Assembly (NCBI RefSeq): GCF_004342445.1
Contig: NZ_SLWW01000002.1
Coordinates: forward strand, 124,001-188,000
Length of the DNA stretch: 64,000 nucleotides
Direction: 5' to 3'
Source: Rhodovulum euryhalinum
GTDB taxonomy: Bacteria; Pseudomonadota; Alphaproteobacteria; Rhodobacterales; Rhodobacteraceae
Position 1 is the stretch's first letter. Each line of letters opens with the position of its first letter. This document shows, one piece after another, positions 27,621 to 36,107 of this stretch. The notes below the pieces were generated by a model, which was not told the origin of the DNA, made no database searches, and saw only the letters and a program-made list of their open reading frames with translations. Both the position numbers and the translations under genes were made by a program.

Positions 27621-29018
27621 CTATCCTGCGGGCTTGTCCTTTGGCCCGCCGACCAGCAGCGGCAGCATGTCCGCCGCACCCGGCAGGGCGCCCTGCGGTG
27701 CGGGCGCGCGTTTCCACGCGAGCGTGTCGAAACCGTGGCATGCCGAACAGACAGGCGCCCATGTCTCGTGCACCGCACCGCAGCTGTCGCAGACCCATTG
27801 CAGGCCCCGGGGCGCGCTCAGCGCCTTGGCAAGATAGCCCCGCACCACGCTGTCATCCGCGCCCATGCCGCGCTCGATCGCAGCCATGAGGATCAGCGCG
27901 CGCGCGGTCGGATCGGTTTCGACCAGATCGCCCAGCGCCTTGCGCGCACCGGGGAAATCCTCGGCGGCGACGTGAAGCTCGGCCATCAGCATACGGGCCT
28001 CGGGATCGTCGGTCTTGCCCAGGACCAGCGATTCGAACCGCTTGATCCGGTCTTCGGGCGTCTCTTCGGGCGCGATCTCGGCAAAGGCCGCAGCAAGGTC
28101 GGGATGGGGTTGCACGTCCCAGGCGCGTTTCAGAACCTTGACCGCCTGCTTGGCCTTGTCCTGCTGGACCAGCGCGCGCGCCGCCATCGCGGCCGCGGGG
28201 ATGAGGTCGGGCGACAGCCGGTTCGCCTCTATGGCAAGATCGCGGGCCCGCGCGGCTTCGCCATCGACCAGAAGATCGCGCGCCTCGCACAGTGCGAGGA
28301 TCGCGTCACGCCGCTTGTGGACGTCACGCGGCAGGTTCCCATGGCGCAGCTTGGCGTTCAGCGTCTGGCGCGCCCCCTTCCAGTCCTCGGCCCGGGCTTG
28401 CAGTTGCAGCAACGTGTCCTGCGTTTCTTCGTGCCGCGGCTTCAGCGCAAAGGCCTTCTCGGCCAGTTGCATCGCGGTGTCGGTGTCGCCCTCGGCAAGC
28501 TTCTGCTTCATAAGCCCGCGCACGCCGACAAAGCGGGTGCGGTCGTCGGTCACCAGCTTCTTGTAGATCTCGGTTGCACGCTTGGTATCTCCGGTCATCT
28601 CGGCCGCCTGCGCGCTCAGCAGGTTCGTCAGCTCGGGCCGGCGGAGATAGCGTTCGGCCTTGGCGGCGTTCGACATCGCCAGCCGGGCCTCGCCCGAGGC
28701 CAGCGCCAGCATCCCGTCGGCCAGTGCCTGAAAGCCGCGGCGTTCCCGCGAACGGCTGAAATAGCGCGAGATCGCGGTTTCGTCGCCGTTGAGAAAGCGC
28801 AGCACCGCCACCAGAAGCCCCGCAAGTTTCAGCACCAGCCAGACCGCAACCACCAGCAGGATCGCGACGATCACCGCCTGCAGGGGCCCGAGTTCGAACT
28901 CGACATTGGCCACCGCGATGCGCAGGCCGGGGGCGTTTTCCATCAGGATGCCCGCGCCAAAGGTCAGGCCCGCGACGATCGCGACGAAGATGAGGATCTT
29001 GAGAAGAGACCAGAGCAT
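27621..29018 (-). CDS. hemY: HemY-like membrane TPR protein with C-terminal zinc ribbon
   Basis: This 465-residue protein has two N-terminal membrane helices (about residues 4-25 and 45-70), then the HemY_N pattern around FLNGDETAISRYFSRSRERR, and TPR-like helices. The end carries CDSCGAVHETWAPVCSAC, a CxxC-x11-CxxC rubredoxin/zinc-ribbon-like site. HemY in the TPR sense is a tetrapyrrole-pathway-associated membrane protein of unclear biochemistry; it is not the protoporphyrinogen oxidase also called HemY. The order hemD, COG4223 gene, hemY is a usual alphaproteobacterial operon. It starts 13 bp after the COG4223 stop. Confidence 0.87.
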   Translation of the reverse strand: MLWSLLKILIFVAIVAGLTFGAGILMENAPGLRIAVANVEFELGPLQAVIVAILLVVAVWLVLKLAGLLVAVLRFLNGDETAISRYFSRSRERRGFQALADGMLALASGEARLAMSNAAKAERYLRRPELTNLLSAQAAEMTGDTKRATEIYKKLVTDDRTRFVGVRGLMKQKLAEGDTDTAMQLAEKAFALKPRHEETQDTLLQLQARAEDWKGARQTLNAKLRHGNLPRDVHKRRDAILALCEARDLLVDGEAARARDLAIEANRLSPDLIPAAAMAARALVQQDKAKQAVKVLKRAWDVQPHPDLAAAFAEIAPEETPEDRIKRFESLVLGKTDDPEARMLMAELHVAAEDFPGARKALGDLVETDPTARALILMAAIERGMGADDSVVRGYLAKALSAPRGLQWVCDSCGAVHETWAPVCSACHGFDTLAWKRAPAPQGALPGAADMLPLLVGGPKDKPAG

Positions 29019-29031
29019 GTGTCGCGCGTCC

Positions 29032-30348
29032 TTAGTTGTTCAGGCTTTGCTCGAGCGCCTCGGCGGCCTCGACGGCATCGGCACGGGCGACGGCTTGCGC
29101 GATCCAGTCGGCCATTTCGGCCTTGGGAGGGTCGGGCAGGGCGTCAAGTTCCGCAAGGGCAGCGCGCAGCTCGCCCCCGCGCAGCGCGGCTTCGGCCCGC
29201 GACAGAACCGCATCGGCATCGTCGCCCTCGCGCGGTTCCAGCGAGCGCAGGCCAAGCTGGCTGCGCATGAAGGCATTGAGCCGGTCGCCGACGCCCCCGG
29301 CAGCCTCGACCGCAAGCGCGGCATCCAGCGCGGCACGGGCGGCAGGCGGAAACTCGATCTGAAGCTCGGGGAGGGTGGCGACACCACTGGAGGCCACCCG
29401 CGCAAGGCCCTCGGGCACCTCGATCGCGCCAAACTGGCCCAGCGCAGAGTCGAAGGCCGCGCCATTCGCCAGCGCCGCATCGATCCGCATCAGGGCGGCG
29501 CGCGCCTCGACCTGGGCGGCGCGGTCCATCGCGGCGCCGATCTCGGCCTCGGCCTCGTTCGCGACCGCGGTGACGGAATCGGCCAGCTTGGCGTTCTCGT
29601 CACGCTGGGCGGCAAGTTCCTCGCGCATCAGGGCGATCTCGCGCTCGTAGGCGGCGACGGCCTCGGCGGACTCTTCGCCAACCACGGCAAGTTGCGCCTT
29701 GGCAAGCTCTTCCATGCGCGCGTCAAGCGTACTGACACGCTCGGCCAGCGCAGTCATCTGCTCGGCCAGCGCCGAAATCTCGGGGGCCAGCGTCTCGGCG
29801 CCAGCACCGGCCGCGCCGGCAAGCTCGGCCACCTGGTCCTGCAGCGCGGCGACCTGGTCCTGGGTCTCGGCAAGGCGCGCCTCGGCTGCCGACAATGCGG
29901 CCTGCGCCTCTTGGCCCAGACCGGCGCCGGGGAAGGGCCAGCCCTCGGGCTTGACGTATTGTGCGGCACCATAGCCGAGCCCAGCCGCCAAGACGCCGCC
30001 GATCAACGGCGCGAGGAAACCGCCCTTGCGCTGCGGTGCGGGCGCGGCAGGCACCGGCTTGGGCGTGGCCGCGGGCTCCTGCACCGGTTCGGCCCTGGTC
30101 TCGTCCCACGAGGCGCTGGCCTCGTCGAGCGTATCGGCCAGATCGCGCGGCGCGTCGAGCTGCCCTTCGCTGGTCCCCGAGGGCGTCTGGTCGGAAACGT
30201 CATCGGTTCCGCTATCCTCGGGCGGCGCGACAGCGTTGTCTGCCATTTCCGCATCGGCCTCGTCGATCCGCTCGGGTCCGGACACGGTCTCGGATTGCGA
30301 CAATTCAGAGCTGTCCTCGGAAACCTTGTCGTTCTCGGTATTGGCCAC
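29032..30348 (-). CDS. COG4223 mitofilin-like membrane protein
   Basis: The 438-residue protein starts with a long acidic, Ser/Thr-rich region (about residues 1-110), then one membrane helix (about 113-133, GGFLAPLIGGVLAAGLGYGA). A long coiled coil follows (about 150-310), then a C-terminal helical domain ending EAAEALEQSLNN. This plan matches COG4223, the alphaproteobacterial relative of mitochondrial Mic60/mitofilin, thought to shape inner membranes and contact the outer membrane. In phototrophic alphaproteobacteria Mic60-like proteins affect intracytoplasmic membranes. It is between hemD and hemY, so it is probably expressed with them. Confidence 0.85.
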   Translation of the reverse strand: MANTENDKVSEDSSELSQSETVSGPERIDEADAEMADNAVAPPEDSGTDDVSDQTPSGTSEGQLDAPRDLADTLDEASASWDETRAEPVQEPAATPKPVPAAPAPQRKGGFLAPLIGGVLAAGLGYGAAQYVKPEGWPFPGAGLGQEAQAALSAAEARLAETQDQVAALQDQVAELAGAAGAGAETLAPEISALAEQMTALAERVSTLDARMEELAKAQLAVVGEESAEAVAAYEREIALMREELAAQRDENAKLADSVTAVANEAEAEIGAAMDRAAQVEARAALMRIDAALANGAAFDSALGQFGAIEVPEGLARVASSGVATLPELQIEFPPAARAALDAALAVEAAGGVGDRLNAFMRSQLGLRSLEPREGDDADAVLSRAEAALRGGELRAALAELDALPDPPKAEMADWIAQAVARADAVEAAEALEQSLNN

Positions 30349-30429
30349 GGAAAACCGCCTTTCGATTCGCTTCGCCTCGGGCCGCGCTTCGCACGACGCG
30401 CCGCACCATACTGGCTCGCCCCTACGGCC

Positions 30430-31182
30430 TCAAGGCGCAGGGGCTGCGTCAATCAAACTGGCGAGCGCGTCAAGCATCGCCGGGGCGTCGGGCCGCGCGG
30501 CCTCGCACAGCGCCACCGGCCGGGGTCCGGCCCAGGCCGCGGTCACCGCGGGACTCATCGTGGCAAGCGCCAAGCGGCCGGTTCGGCCCCGAAACTGCTC
30601 GCCCACCAGCCGCGCCGAGCGCGGAGAGAACAGCGGCACCAGCGTCAGCGGCGCCGCGCCGACGCGCGCAAGTGCCTCCGGTCCAAGGGGCAATGCCTGC
30701 TGGCGGTAGACAATCAATGTCTCGATCTCGAAGCCGAGCGCCGCAAGATCGCCCTCGATGTCGCCCGCGGCATGCTCTCCGCGCAGGTGAAGCAGTCGGC
30801 CTTCCGGGCGATGCGAGGCAAGATCCCGGACAAGCGCCTCTGCCGTTCCCTCGGAGGCGGTCGTGGAAAAACCGACGGACTGCGCCGCCTGCGCCGTGCG
30901 ATCGCCGACGCACCACGCATGCAGCGACCGGTCGGGTTGCACGGCCGAAAAGGCCGCAACCCCGTTTTCCGATGTGAAGATGAGCCCCGACACACCATCA
31001 AGCGGGATCGGCGCGCCGGTCGGTGCGATCTCCAGCACCGGGGCGGTCACGACGTCAAAGCCCGTGCCGAACCGCGCGGCGAAGGCCTCGGCAAAGCGGG
31101 CCGACTGGGCGCGCGGGCGCGTCAGCAGCAGCAGCGGTCTTTCGTCGGGCAAGGCGGGCTCTCCCGGGATTGTGCCTGTCAT
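30430..31182 (-). CDS. hemD: Uroporphyrinogen-III synthase HemD
   Basis: HemD (250 aa) closes hydroxymethylbilane to uroporphyrinogen III. The fold has [20 protein letters not shown] at the start, [13 protein letters not shown] in domain one, and [18 protein letters not shown] with [17 protein letters not shown] in domain two. These are the family's weakly conserved landmarks. The ATG at 31182 gives a normal length; a longer in-frame extension overlaps tsaD and is rejected. It is divergent from tsaD (46 bp) and heads the hemD-COG4223-hemY run. hemC is not adjacent. Confidence 0.88.
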   Translation of the reverse strand: MTGTIPGEPALPDERPLLLLTRPRAQSARFAEAFAARFGTGFDVVTAPVLEIAPTGAPIPLDGVSGLIFTSENGVAAFSAVQPDRSLHAWCVGDRTAQAAQSVGFSTTASEGTAEALVRDLASHRPEGRLLHLRGEHAAGDIEGDLAALGFEIETLIVYRQQALPLGPEALARVGAAPLTLVPLFSPRSARLVGEQFRGRTGRLALATMSPAVTAAWAGPRPVALCEAARPDAPAMLDALASLIDAAPAP

Positions 31183-31228
31183 CGGGCTGGTGTTACCTGC
31201 CCCCGGCAAGCGAGGCAACGGCAGAGCC

Positions 31229-32317
31229 ATGGGCGACACCCTTACGGTGCTGGGACTAGAAAGCAGCTGCGACGACACCGCGGCCGCCGTGGTGCGCCAG
31301 CGCGACGGCGCGCGGCCCGAGATCCTGGCCTCGGTAGTCAAGGGGCAGGCCGAGCTGCACGCGCCCTTTGGCGGCGTGGTGCCGGAAATCGCGGCGCGCG
31401 CCCATGCGGAAAAGCTGGATATCTGCGTCGAGGCGGCGCTGGCGGCGGCGGGGATCGGGCTGTCCGACCTGGACGCCATCGCCGTCACGGCTGGACCCGG
31501 GCTGATCGGCGGCGTGCTGTCGGGCGTGATGTGCGCCAAGGGGATCGCGGCGGCGACCGGGCTGCCGCTGGTGGGCGTCAACCACCTTGCGGGTCACGCG
31601 CTGACGCCGCGGCTGACGGATGGGCTGGACTTTCCCTATCTGATGCTGCTGGCCTCGGGCGGGCATTGCCAGTTCCTGTCGGTCGAGGGGGTCGAGGATT
31701 TCACCCGGCTGGGCGGCACCATCGACGATGCGCCGGGCGAGGCCTTCGACAAGACGGCAAAGCTGTTGGGGCTGCCGCAACCCGGCGGCCCGGCGGTGGA
31801 GCGCGCGGCCGAGGCAGGTGACGCGCGGCGCTTTGCCTTTCCCCGGCCGCTGATGGACCGGCCGGGATGCGACATGTCCTTTTCCGGGCTCAAGACGGCG
31901 CTGTTGCGGGCACGGGACGCGGTGATCGCGGAAAAGGGCGGGATCACGGTACAGGACCGGGCGGACCTGTGCGCATCCTTCCAGGCGGCGGTACGCGACG
32001 TGCTGGCGGGCAAGGCGCGGCGGGCCATCGCGGCGGCACCCGTGGGCTTGACGGCACTCGCCGTGGCGGGCGGGGTCGCGGCCAACCGGGCGATCCGGGC
32101 GGCGCTCGAGGACGTGGCGGCAGAGGCCGGGCTGCCCTTCGTCGCGCCGCCGCTGGCGCTCTGCACCGACAACGCGGCGATGATCGCCTGGGCCGGACTG
32201 GAGCGGTTCCGGCTGGGCGCGCGCGACGGGATGGACCTGGCCGCCCGGCCCCGCTGGCCGCTGGACGAGAAAAGCCCCGCCTTGATCGGGACGGGCAAGA
32301 GAGGAGCAAAGGCATGA
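31229..32317 (+). CDS. tsaD: tRNA threonylcarbamoyladenosine transferase TsaD
   Basis: TsaD (362 aa) transfers the threonylcarbamoyl group to A37 of ANN-decoding tRNAs, with TsaB and TsaE. The metal site has HAEKLD in the MHAxxH-like region and [11 protein letters not shown]. The ASKA-fold signatures [14 protein letters not shown] and [10 protein letters not shown], and the C-terminal [13 protein letters not shown], are all intact. tsaE is in the same window (42957). The ATG at 31229 is preceded by a weak purine run. The stop overlaps gpsA (ATGA). Confidence 0.97.
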   Translation: MGDTLTVLGLESSCDDTAAAVVRQRDGARPEILASVVKGQAELHAPFGGVVPEIAARAHAEKLDICVEAALAAAGIGLSDLDAIAVTAGPGLIGGVLSGVMCAKGIAAATGLPLVGVNHLAGHALTPRLTDGLDFPYLMLLASGGHCQFLSVEGVEDFTRLGGTIDDAPGEAFDKTAKLLGLPQPGGPAVERAAEAGDARRFAFPRPLMDRPGCDMSFSGLKTALLRARDAVIAEKGGITVQDRADLCASFQAAVRDVLAGKARRAIAAAPVGLTALAVAGGVAANRAIRAALEDVAAEAGLPFVAPPLALCTDNAAMIAWAGLERFRLGARDGMDLAARPRWPLDEKSPALIGTGKRGAKA

Positions 32318-33279
32318 GCGTGATCGGAATCGCAGGGGCGGGCGCCTTCGGCACGGCCATGGGCGTCGTACTGGCGCAGACCGGGCGCGAGGTGGCGATC
32401 TGGGCCCACGAAGAGACGTTCGCCGAGGAAATCCGGCAGCGCAACGAAAACGCCCGCCTGCCCGGCGTGAAGCTGCCGGAGAACGTCGCGATCACGTCGG
32501 ACATCGACGACATCGGCCGTTCGGAACTGGTGTTGCTGACGACGCCGATGCAGGTTCTGGCAGGGATGCTGCAAACCCATGGCGGGCGGCTGTCAGCGCG
32601 CGCGATGGTGGCCTGCTGCAAGGGGGTGGACCTCGCCACGGGGCGGGGACCAGTCGCGATCATCGCGGAAAACTGCCCGGCGACGGTGCCCGCGGTGCTG
32701 ACCGGCCCCAGCTTTGCCGCCGACATCGCCCGTGGGCTGCCCACCGCGCTGACGCTGGCCTGTGCCGATCCGGGCGTGGGCGCAGCGTTGCAGGAACAGT
32801 TGTCGACCCCCACGCTGCGGCTTTACCGCACCACCGACACGGTGGGCGCGGAACTGGGCGGCGCGCTGAAGAACGTGATGGCCATCGCAGCGGGGATCGT
32901 GATCGGTACCGGGCTGGGCGAAAGTGCGCGCGCGGCGCTGATTACCCGCGGCTTTGCCGAGATGCAGCGCTTTGCCCGCGCCTATGGGGCCGAACCCGAA
33001 ACGCTGGCGGGGCTGTCGGGGTTCGGCGACCTGGTTCTGACCTGCACCTCGACCCAGTCGCGCAACTTCAGCTTTGGCGTGGCGCTGGGCAAGGCCCAGT
33101 ATTTCGACCCCGAGGTGACGGTCGAGGGCGCCGCCACCGCGCGGGCCGTCGCCGCCATCGCCACGGCGCGCGGCATCGACATGCCGGTGACGCAAAGCGT
33201 GGCCCATGTGATTGACGGCCGACGCAGCATTTCCGAGGCTGTGAAGATCCTGCTGAGCCGCCCCCTGAAGGAGGAATGA
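32314..33279 (+). CDS. gpsA: Glycerol-3-phosphate dehydrogenase [NAD(P)+] GpsA
   Basis: GpsA (321 aa) makes sn-glycerol-3-phosphate for phospholipid synthesis. The nucleotide-binding motif [17 protein letters not shown] opens the protein. [18 protein letters not shown] and the catalytic lysine in [16 protein letters not shown] follow, and [19 protein letters not shown] is the family's signature. The ATG at 32314 overlaps the tsaD stop, and a good GAGG-type site lies upstream. The yciI gene follows after 3 bp. The four genes tsaD-gpsA-yciI-EVE form one transcript. Confidence 0.97.
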   Translation: MSVIGIAGAGAFGTAMGVVLAQTGREVAIWAHEETFAEEIRQRNENARLPGVKLPENVAITSDIDDIGRSELVLLTTPMQVLAGMLQTHGGRLSARAMVACCKGVDLATGRGPVAIIAENCPATVPAVLTGPSFAADIARGLPTALTLACADPGVGAALQEQLSTPTLRLYRTTDTVGAELGGALKNVMAIAAGIVIGTGLGESARAALITRGFAEMQRFARAYGAEPETLAGLSGFGDLVLTCTSTQSRNFSFGVALGKAQYFDPEVTVEGAATARAVAAIATARGIDMPVTQSVAHVIDGRRSISEAVKILLSRPLKEE

Positions 33280-33282
33280 CCG

Positions 33283-33558
33283 ATGCCGCTGTTCGCGCTG
33301 ATCTGCCGGGACAAGCCCGGTCATCTCGACACCCGCAAGGCCAACCGGGACGCGCACCTTGCCTATATTGCCGAAACCGGAGTCGTGGCGCAGGCCGGTC
33401 CGTTCCTGGACGGGGCGGGGCAGATGTGCGGGTCGCTGGTGATCCTCGACGTGACCGACCGCGCGGCGGCAGAGGCCTGGGCCGCGGGGGACCCCTATGC
33501 CAGGGCGGGGCTGTTCGACAGCGTCGCCATCGAGGAATGGAAGAAGGTGATCGGCTGA
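33283..33558 (+). CDS. YciI-family protein
   Basis: A 91-residue YciI-like dimeric ferredoxin-fold protein. It begins MPLFALICRDKPGHLDTRK, followed by RDAHLAYIAE, whose His is the conserved one. GSLVILDVTDRAAAEAWAAG and DPYARAGLFDSV are the family's last strand and helix. The catalytic His-Asp pair suggests a hydrolase-like role, but the physiological reaction is not known. Its stop overlaps the EVE gene by one base. Confidence 0.9.
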   Translation: MPLFALICRDKPGHLDTRKANRDAHLAYIAETGVVAQAGPFLDGAGQMCGSLVILDVTDRAAAEAWAAGDPYARAGLFDSVAIEEWKKVIG

Positions 33559-33971
33559 TGGCGCATTGGCTGTTCAAGTCCGAACCCAACACCTGGAGCT
33601 GGGACCAGCAGGTGGCGAAGGGCGAGGCCGGCGAGGAATGGGACGGGGTGCGCAACTATCAGGCGCGCAACAACATGCGGGCGATGAAGGTGGGCGAGAG
33701 GGGGTTCTTCTACCACTCGCTGTCCGAGAAGGCGGTGGTCGGCATCGTCGAGGTGATCGCGCCTGCGCACCCCGACAGCAAGGCCGGCGATCCGCGCTGG
33801 GAATGTGTGGACATCAAGGCAGTGCAACCCCTGCCGCGCCCGGTGACGCTCGAGATGTGCAAGGCCGACCCGCGGCTGGAAAAAATGGTGCTGGTCAACA
33901 ACTCGCGCCTGTCGGTGCAGCCGGTGACGGACGAGGAATGGCGGATCGTCTGCGAGATGGGCGGGCTGTAG
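33558..33971 (+). CDS. EVE-domain protein
   Basis: The 137-residue protein is a single EVE domain: MAHWLFKSEPNTWSWDQQ, then WDGVRNYQARNNMRAMKVGE, FFYHS, and VLVNNSRLSVQPVTDEEWRI. EVE domains are PUA-like folds that bind modified bases in DNA or RNA. In alphaproteobacteria this short form is a constant neighbour of gpsA/yciI. A role in reading base modification is inferred from family only. ATG overlaps the yciI stop (TGATG). Confidence 0.93.
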   Translation: MAHWLFKSEPNTWSWDQQVAKGEAGEEWDGVRNYQARNNMRAMKVGERGFFYHSLSEKAVVGIVEVIAPAHPDSKAGDPRWECVDIKAVQPLPRPVTLEMCKADPRLEKMVLVNNSRLSVQPVTDEEWRIVCEMGGL

Positions 33972-34002
33972 GCGCAAGAGGGCACCCTGGCCGACAAGCC
34001 AC

Positions 34003-34107
34003 GAAAAAATGGAGGGCTCCGCCAGATGCGGAACCCTCCATCACCCCACGTGCACCCTACGCACCACACGTGAACTTGTCTGAGGGCCCCGCCATACTGG
34101 AGGGCAT
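34003..34107 (-). ncRNA. Candidate small RNA with own promoter and intrinsic terminator
   Basis: On the minus strand a promoter-like pair TTGCAT (34137-34142) and TATGGT (34114-34119) is separated by 17 bp. A start near 34107 would give a transcript of about 105 nt. It would fold into GCCC/GGGC and CACGTG/CACGTG stems, and ends with a 14-bp stem (34009-34022 with 34028-34041, one mismatch) followed by six Ts. A CCCUCC stretch near the 5' end could pair with ribosome binding sites. The region has no reading frame of note. It could instead be the 3' end of the DUF2853 transcript, whose stop is at 34215. No named sRNA family is recognised. Confidence 0.5.
34009..34041 (-). terminator. Rho-independent terminator (minus strand)
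   Basis: A stem of 14 bp (ATGGAGGG.TCCGC with one mismatch) and 5-nt loop is followed on the minus strand by a T6 run. It would end either the candidate small RNA or the DUF2853 mRNA. On the plus strand no T run follows, so it is weaker for the EVE transcript. Confidence 0.8.
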
Positions 34108-34214
34108 GTCCGGACCATAACCCGGACGCCCGATCCATGCAAAAGGCAAGTGCCTGCAATTTAAGACGAACGCGCAGGCACATGGACAGGGGGTCCGTTG
34201 GCGGGCCCCGGGGG

Positions 34215-34556
34215 TCAGCCGTAGATCTTCTCTTTCCCGAAATGCCGGGTCAGCATGTAGTAGATCACGGCGCGGTACTTGTTCCGCTCGGACTTGCCAT
34301 AGGTCTCGATCACCGCGTGGATCGCCTCCATCAGCTCGGGGCCGTCCCTGAGCCCCAGCTTCTTGACCAGGAACTTGTCCTTGACGGTTTCCAGTTCGCC
34401 GGGCTGTGACCCGGCCACGATGGCGGCATCGGCGTCATAGATCGCGGGACCGCAGCCGATGGTGACCTTGGTCAGCAGATCCATGTCGGGCTCGATCCCG
34501 CACTTGATGCGCAGGTCCTCGGCGTATCTGGCGATCAATTCGTCTCGTTTTCCCAT
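34215..34556 (-). CDS. DUF2853 family protein
   Basis: A 113-residue soluble protein. It begins MGKRDELIARYAEDLRIKCG, and the rest (TKVTIGCGPAIYDADAA, LVKKLGLRDGPELMEAI, SERNKYRAVIYYMLTRHFGK) matches DUF2853. Function is unknown. The ATG at 34556 has GGGAGG 8 bp upstream; a longer in-frame N-terminus is not supported. It stands alone, upstream of the candidate small RNA and divergent from trpB. Confidence 0.88.
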   Translation of the reverse strand: MGKRDELIARYAEDLRIKCGIEPDMDLLTKVTIGCGPAIYDADAAIVAGSQPGELETVKDKFLVKKLGLRDGPELMEAIHAVIETYGKSERNKYRAVIYYMLTRHFGKEKIYG

Positions 34557-34739
34557 GTTCAAACCTCCCAAGCTGACAATCCGGATGACAGAAGTCCCCA
34601 AAACCTAGGCAAAAAGCCGCAGCCCACAAACCGAAATTTCACGCAGATCGAGCCGCGGCTGGCATGTGTCGCTTTCACGCCTTGAGGCCGGCGGCGGGGC
34701 GCGGTCATATCGCGGCAAGTCACGTCGAGGAGGATCGAA

Positions 34740-35945
34740 ATGGCGTCTTATCTCAAGACCACGCCGACCCGAGAGGGCTGGTTCGGCGACTATGGCGGCG
34801 CGATGCTGCCGCCGCCGCTGGAGCCGCATTTCAAGGAGATCCGCGAGGCCTATGACCGGATTTCCAAGTCGGCCGAGTTCATCCGCGAGCTGCGCTATAT
34901 CCGCAAGCATTTCCAGGGACGGCCGACGCCCGTGTCCTATCTGAAGAACCTGTCCGACCTCTGCGGCGGCGCGCAGATCTACGCCAAGCGCGAAGATCTG
35001 AACCACACCGGCGCGCACAAGCTGAACCATTGCATGGCCGAAGGCCTGCTGGCCCGCTTCATGGGCAAGACCAAGCTGATGGCGGAAACGGGCGCGGGCC
35101 AGCATGGCGTCGCGCTGGCCACGGCCGCGGCCTATTTCGGGATGGAGTGCGAGATCCACATGGGCGAGATCGACATCGCCAAGGAGGCGCCGAACGTCAC
35201 CCGGATGAAGCTGCTGGGCGCGACGGTGGTGCCGGTGTCCTTTGGCGGGCGGTCGCTGAAAGAGGCCGTCGACTCGTGCTTTCAAAGCTACATCTCGCAG
35301 GCCGATACGGCGCTGTTCGCGATCGGCTCGGTGGTGGGGCCGCATCCCTTTCCGATGATGGTCCGCAACTTTCAGCATGTGGTGGGCGTCGAGGCGCGCG
35401 AGCAGTTCATCGAGATGACCGGCGAACTGCCGGACATGGTGGCGGCCTGTGTCGGCGGCGGGTCGAACGCGATGGGCATGTTCTCGGGCTTCATCGACGA
35501 TGACGTGGCGCTGTACGGGGTGGAACCGCTGGGCACCTCGTCCGCCTTGGGCGACCATGCCGCGACGATCAGCTTCGGCGAGGACGGGGATATCCACGGC
35601 TTCCGGACGCTGGTTTTGAAGGATGCGGACGGCAACCCGGCGCCGGTGCACACGGTGGCCTCGGGGCTGGACTATCCCGGCGTGGGGCCGGAACACGCGC
35701 ATCTGCACAAGACGGGCCGCGTGAGCTACACCACCGCCGACGACAAGGAGGCGCTGGGCGCGTTCTTCGCGCTGTCACGGCACGAGGGCATCATTCCGGC
35801 GCTGGAAAGCGCGCATGCCGTGGCCTTCGCCATGCGCGAGGCGAAAAACCATCCGGGCAAGTCGATCCTGATCAATCTGTCGGGCCGCGGCGACAAGGAC
35901 ATCGACTATGTGACGCAGACGTTCGGGTTCGGCGAAACGCTCTAG
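34740..35945 (+). CDS. trpB: Tryptophan synthase beta chain-like protein (divergent stand-alone form)
   Basis: This 401-residue PLP enzyme has the TrpB catalytic set: Lys94 in [11 protein letters not shown], Glu116 in [12 protein letters not shown], the phosphate-binding GGGSNAMG, and SGRGDKD at the end. TrpB makes tryptophan from indole and serine. The N-terminus ([20 protein letters not shown]) and the segment [19 protein letters not shown] differ from the usual rhodobacteral TrpB, and no trpA or trpF is adjacent. It may be a second, variant TrpB working without TrpA or on another indole source. GAGGAGG is 8 bp before the ATG. Confidence 0.8.
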   Translation: MASYLKTTPTREGWFGDYGGAMLPPPLEPHFKEIREAYDRISKSAEFIRELRYIRKHFQGRPTPVSYLKNLSDLCGGAQIYAKREDLNHTGAHKLNHCMAEGLLARFMGKTKLMAETGAGQHGVALATAAAYFGMECEIHMGEIDIAKEAPNVTRMKLLGATVVPVSFGGRSLKEAVDSCFQSYISQADTALFAIGSVVGPHPFPMMVRNFQHVVGVEAREQFIEMTGELPDMVAACVGGGSNAMGMFSGFIDDDVALYGVEPLGTSSALGDHAATISFGEDGDIHGFRTLVLKDADGNPAPVHTVASGLDYPGVGPEHAHLHKTGRVSYTTADDKEALGAFFALSRHEGIIPALESAHAVAFAMREAKNHPGKSILINLSGRGDKDIDYVTQTFGFGETL

Positions 35946-36055
35946 GCGAGCGAGACGCGCCGCGGACCCGATCCGGGGCCTTGACCCGCCTGCATGGGCC
36001 GGCGGAGGAGGGCCGGGGCGGGGTCTAGGTGGCAGCGCCCGGCCTGAAGGCAAGC

Positions 36056-36090
36056 AAAAGGCCGCCGCGGGTCCAGCCCACGGCGGCCTT
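36056..36090 (-). terminator. Rho-independent terminator after ahcY
   Basis: On the minus strand AAGGCCGCCG and CGGCGGCCTT form a perfect 10-bp stem followed by TT, 18 bp after the ahcY stop. Because trpB converges from the other side, it could serve both. Confidence 0.8.
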
Positions 36091-36107
36091 CTTGCCGATG
36101 CGCCGCC

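Noticed and set aside
28789-31821. A 1010-codon open frame on the plus strand
   Set aside because: It is antisense to COG4223, hemD and hemY and out of phase with tsaD. Its composition is Arg/Gly/Ala-rich without a family. High GC makes long antisense frames common.
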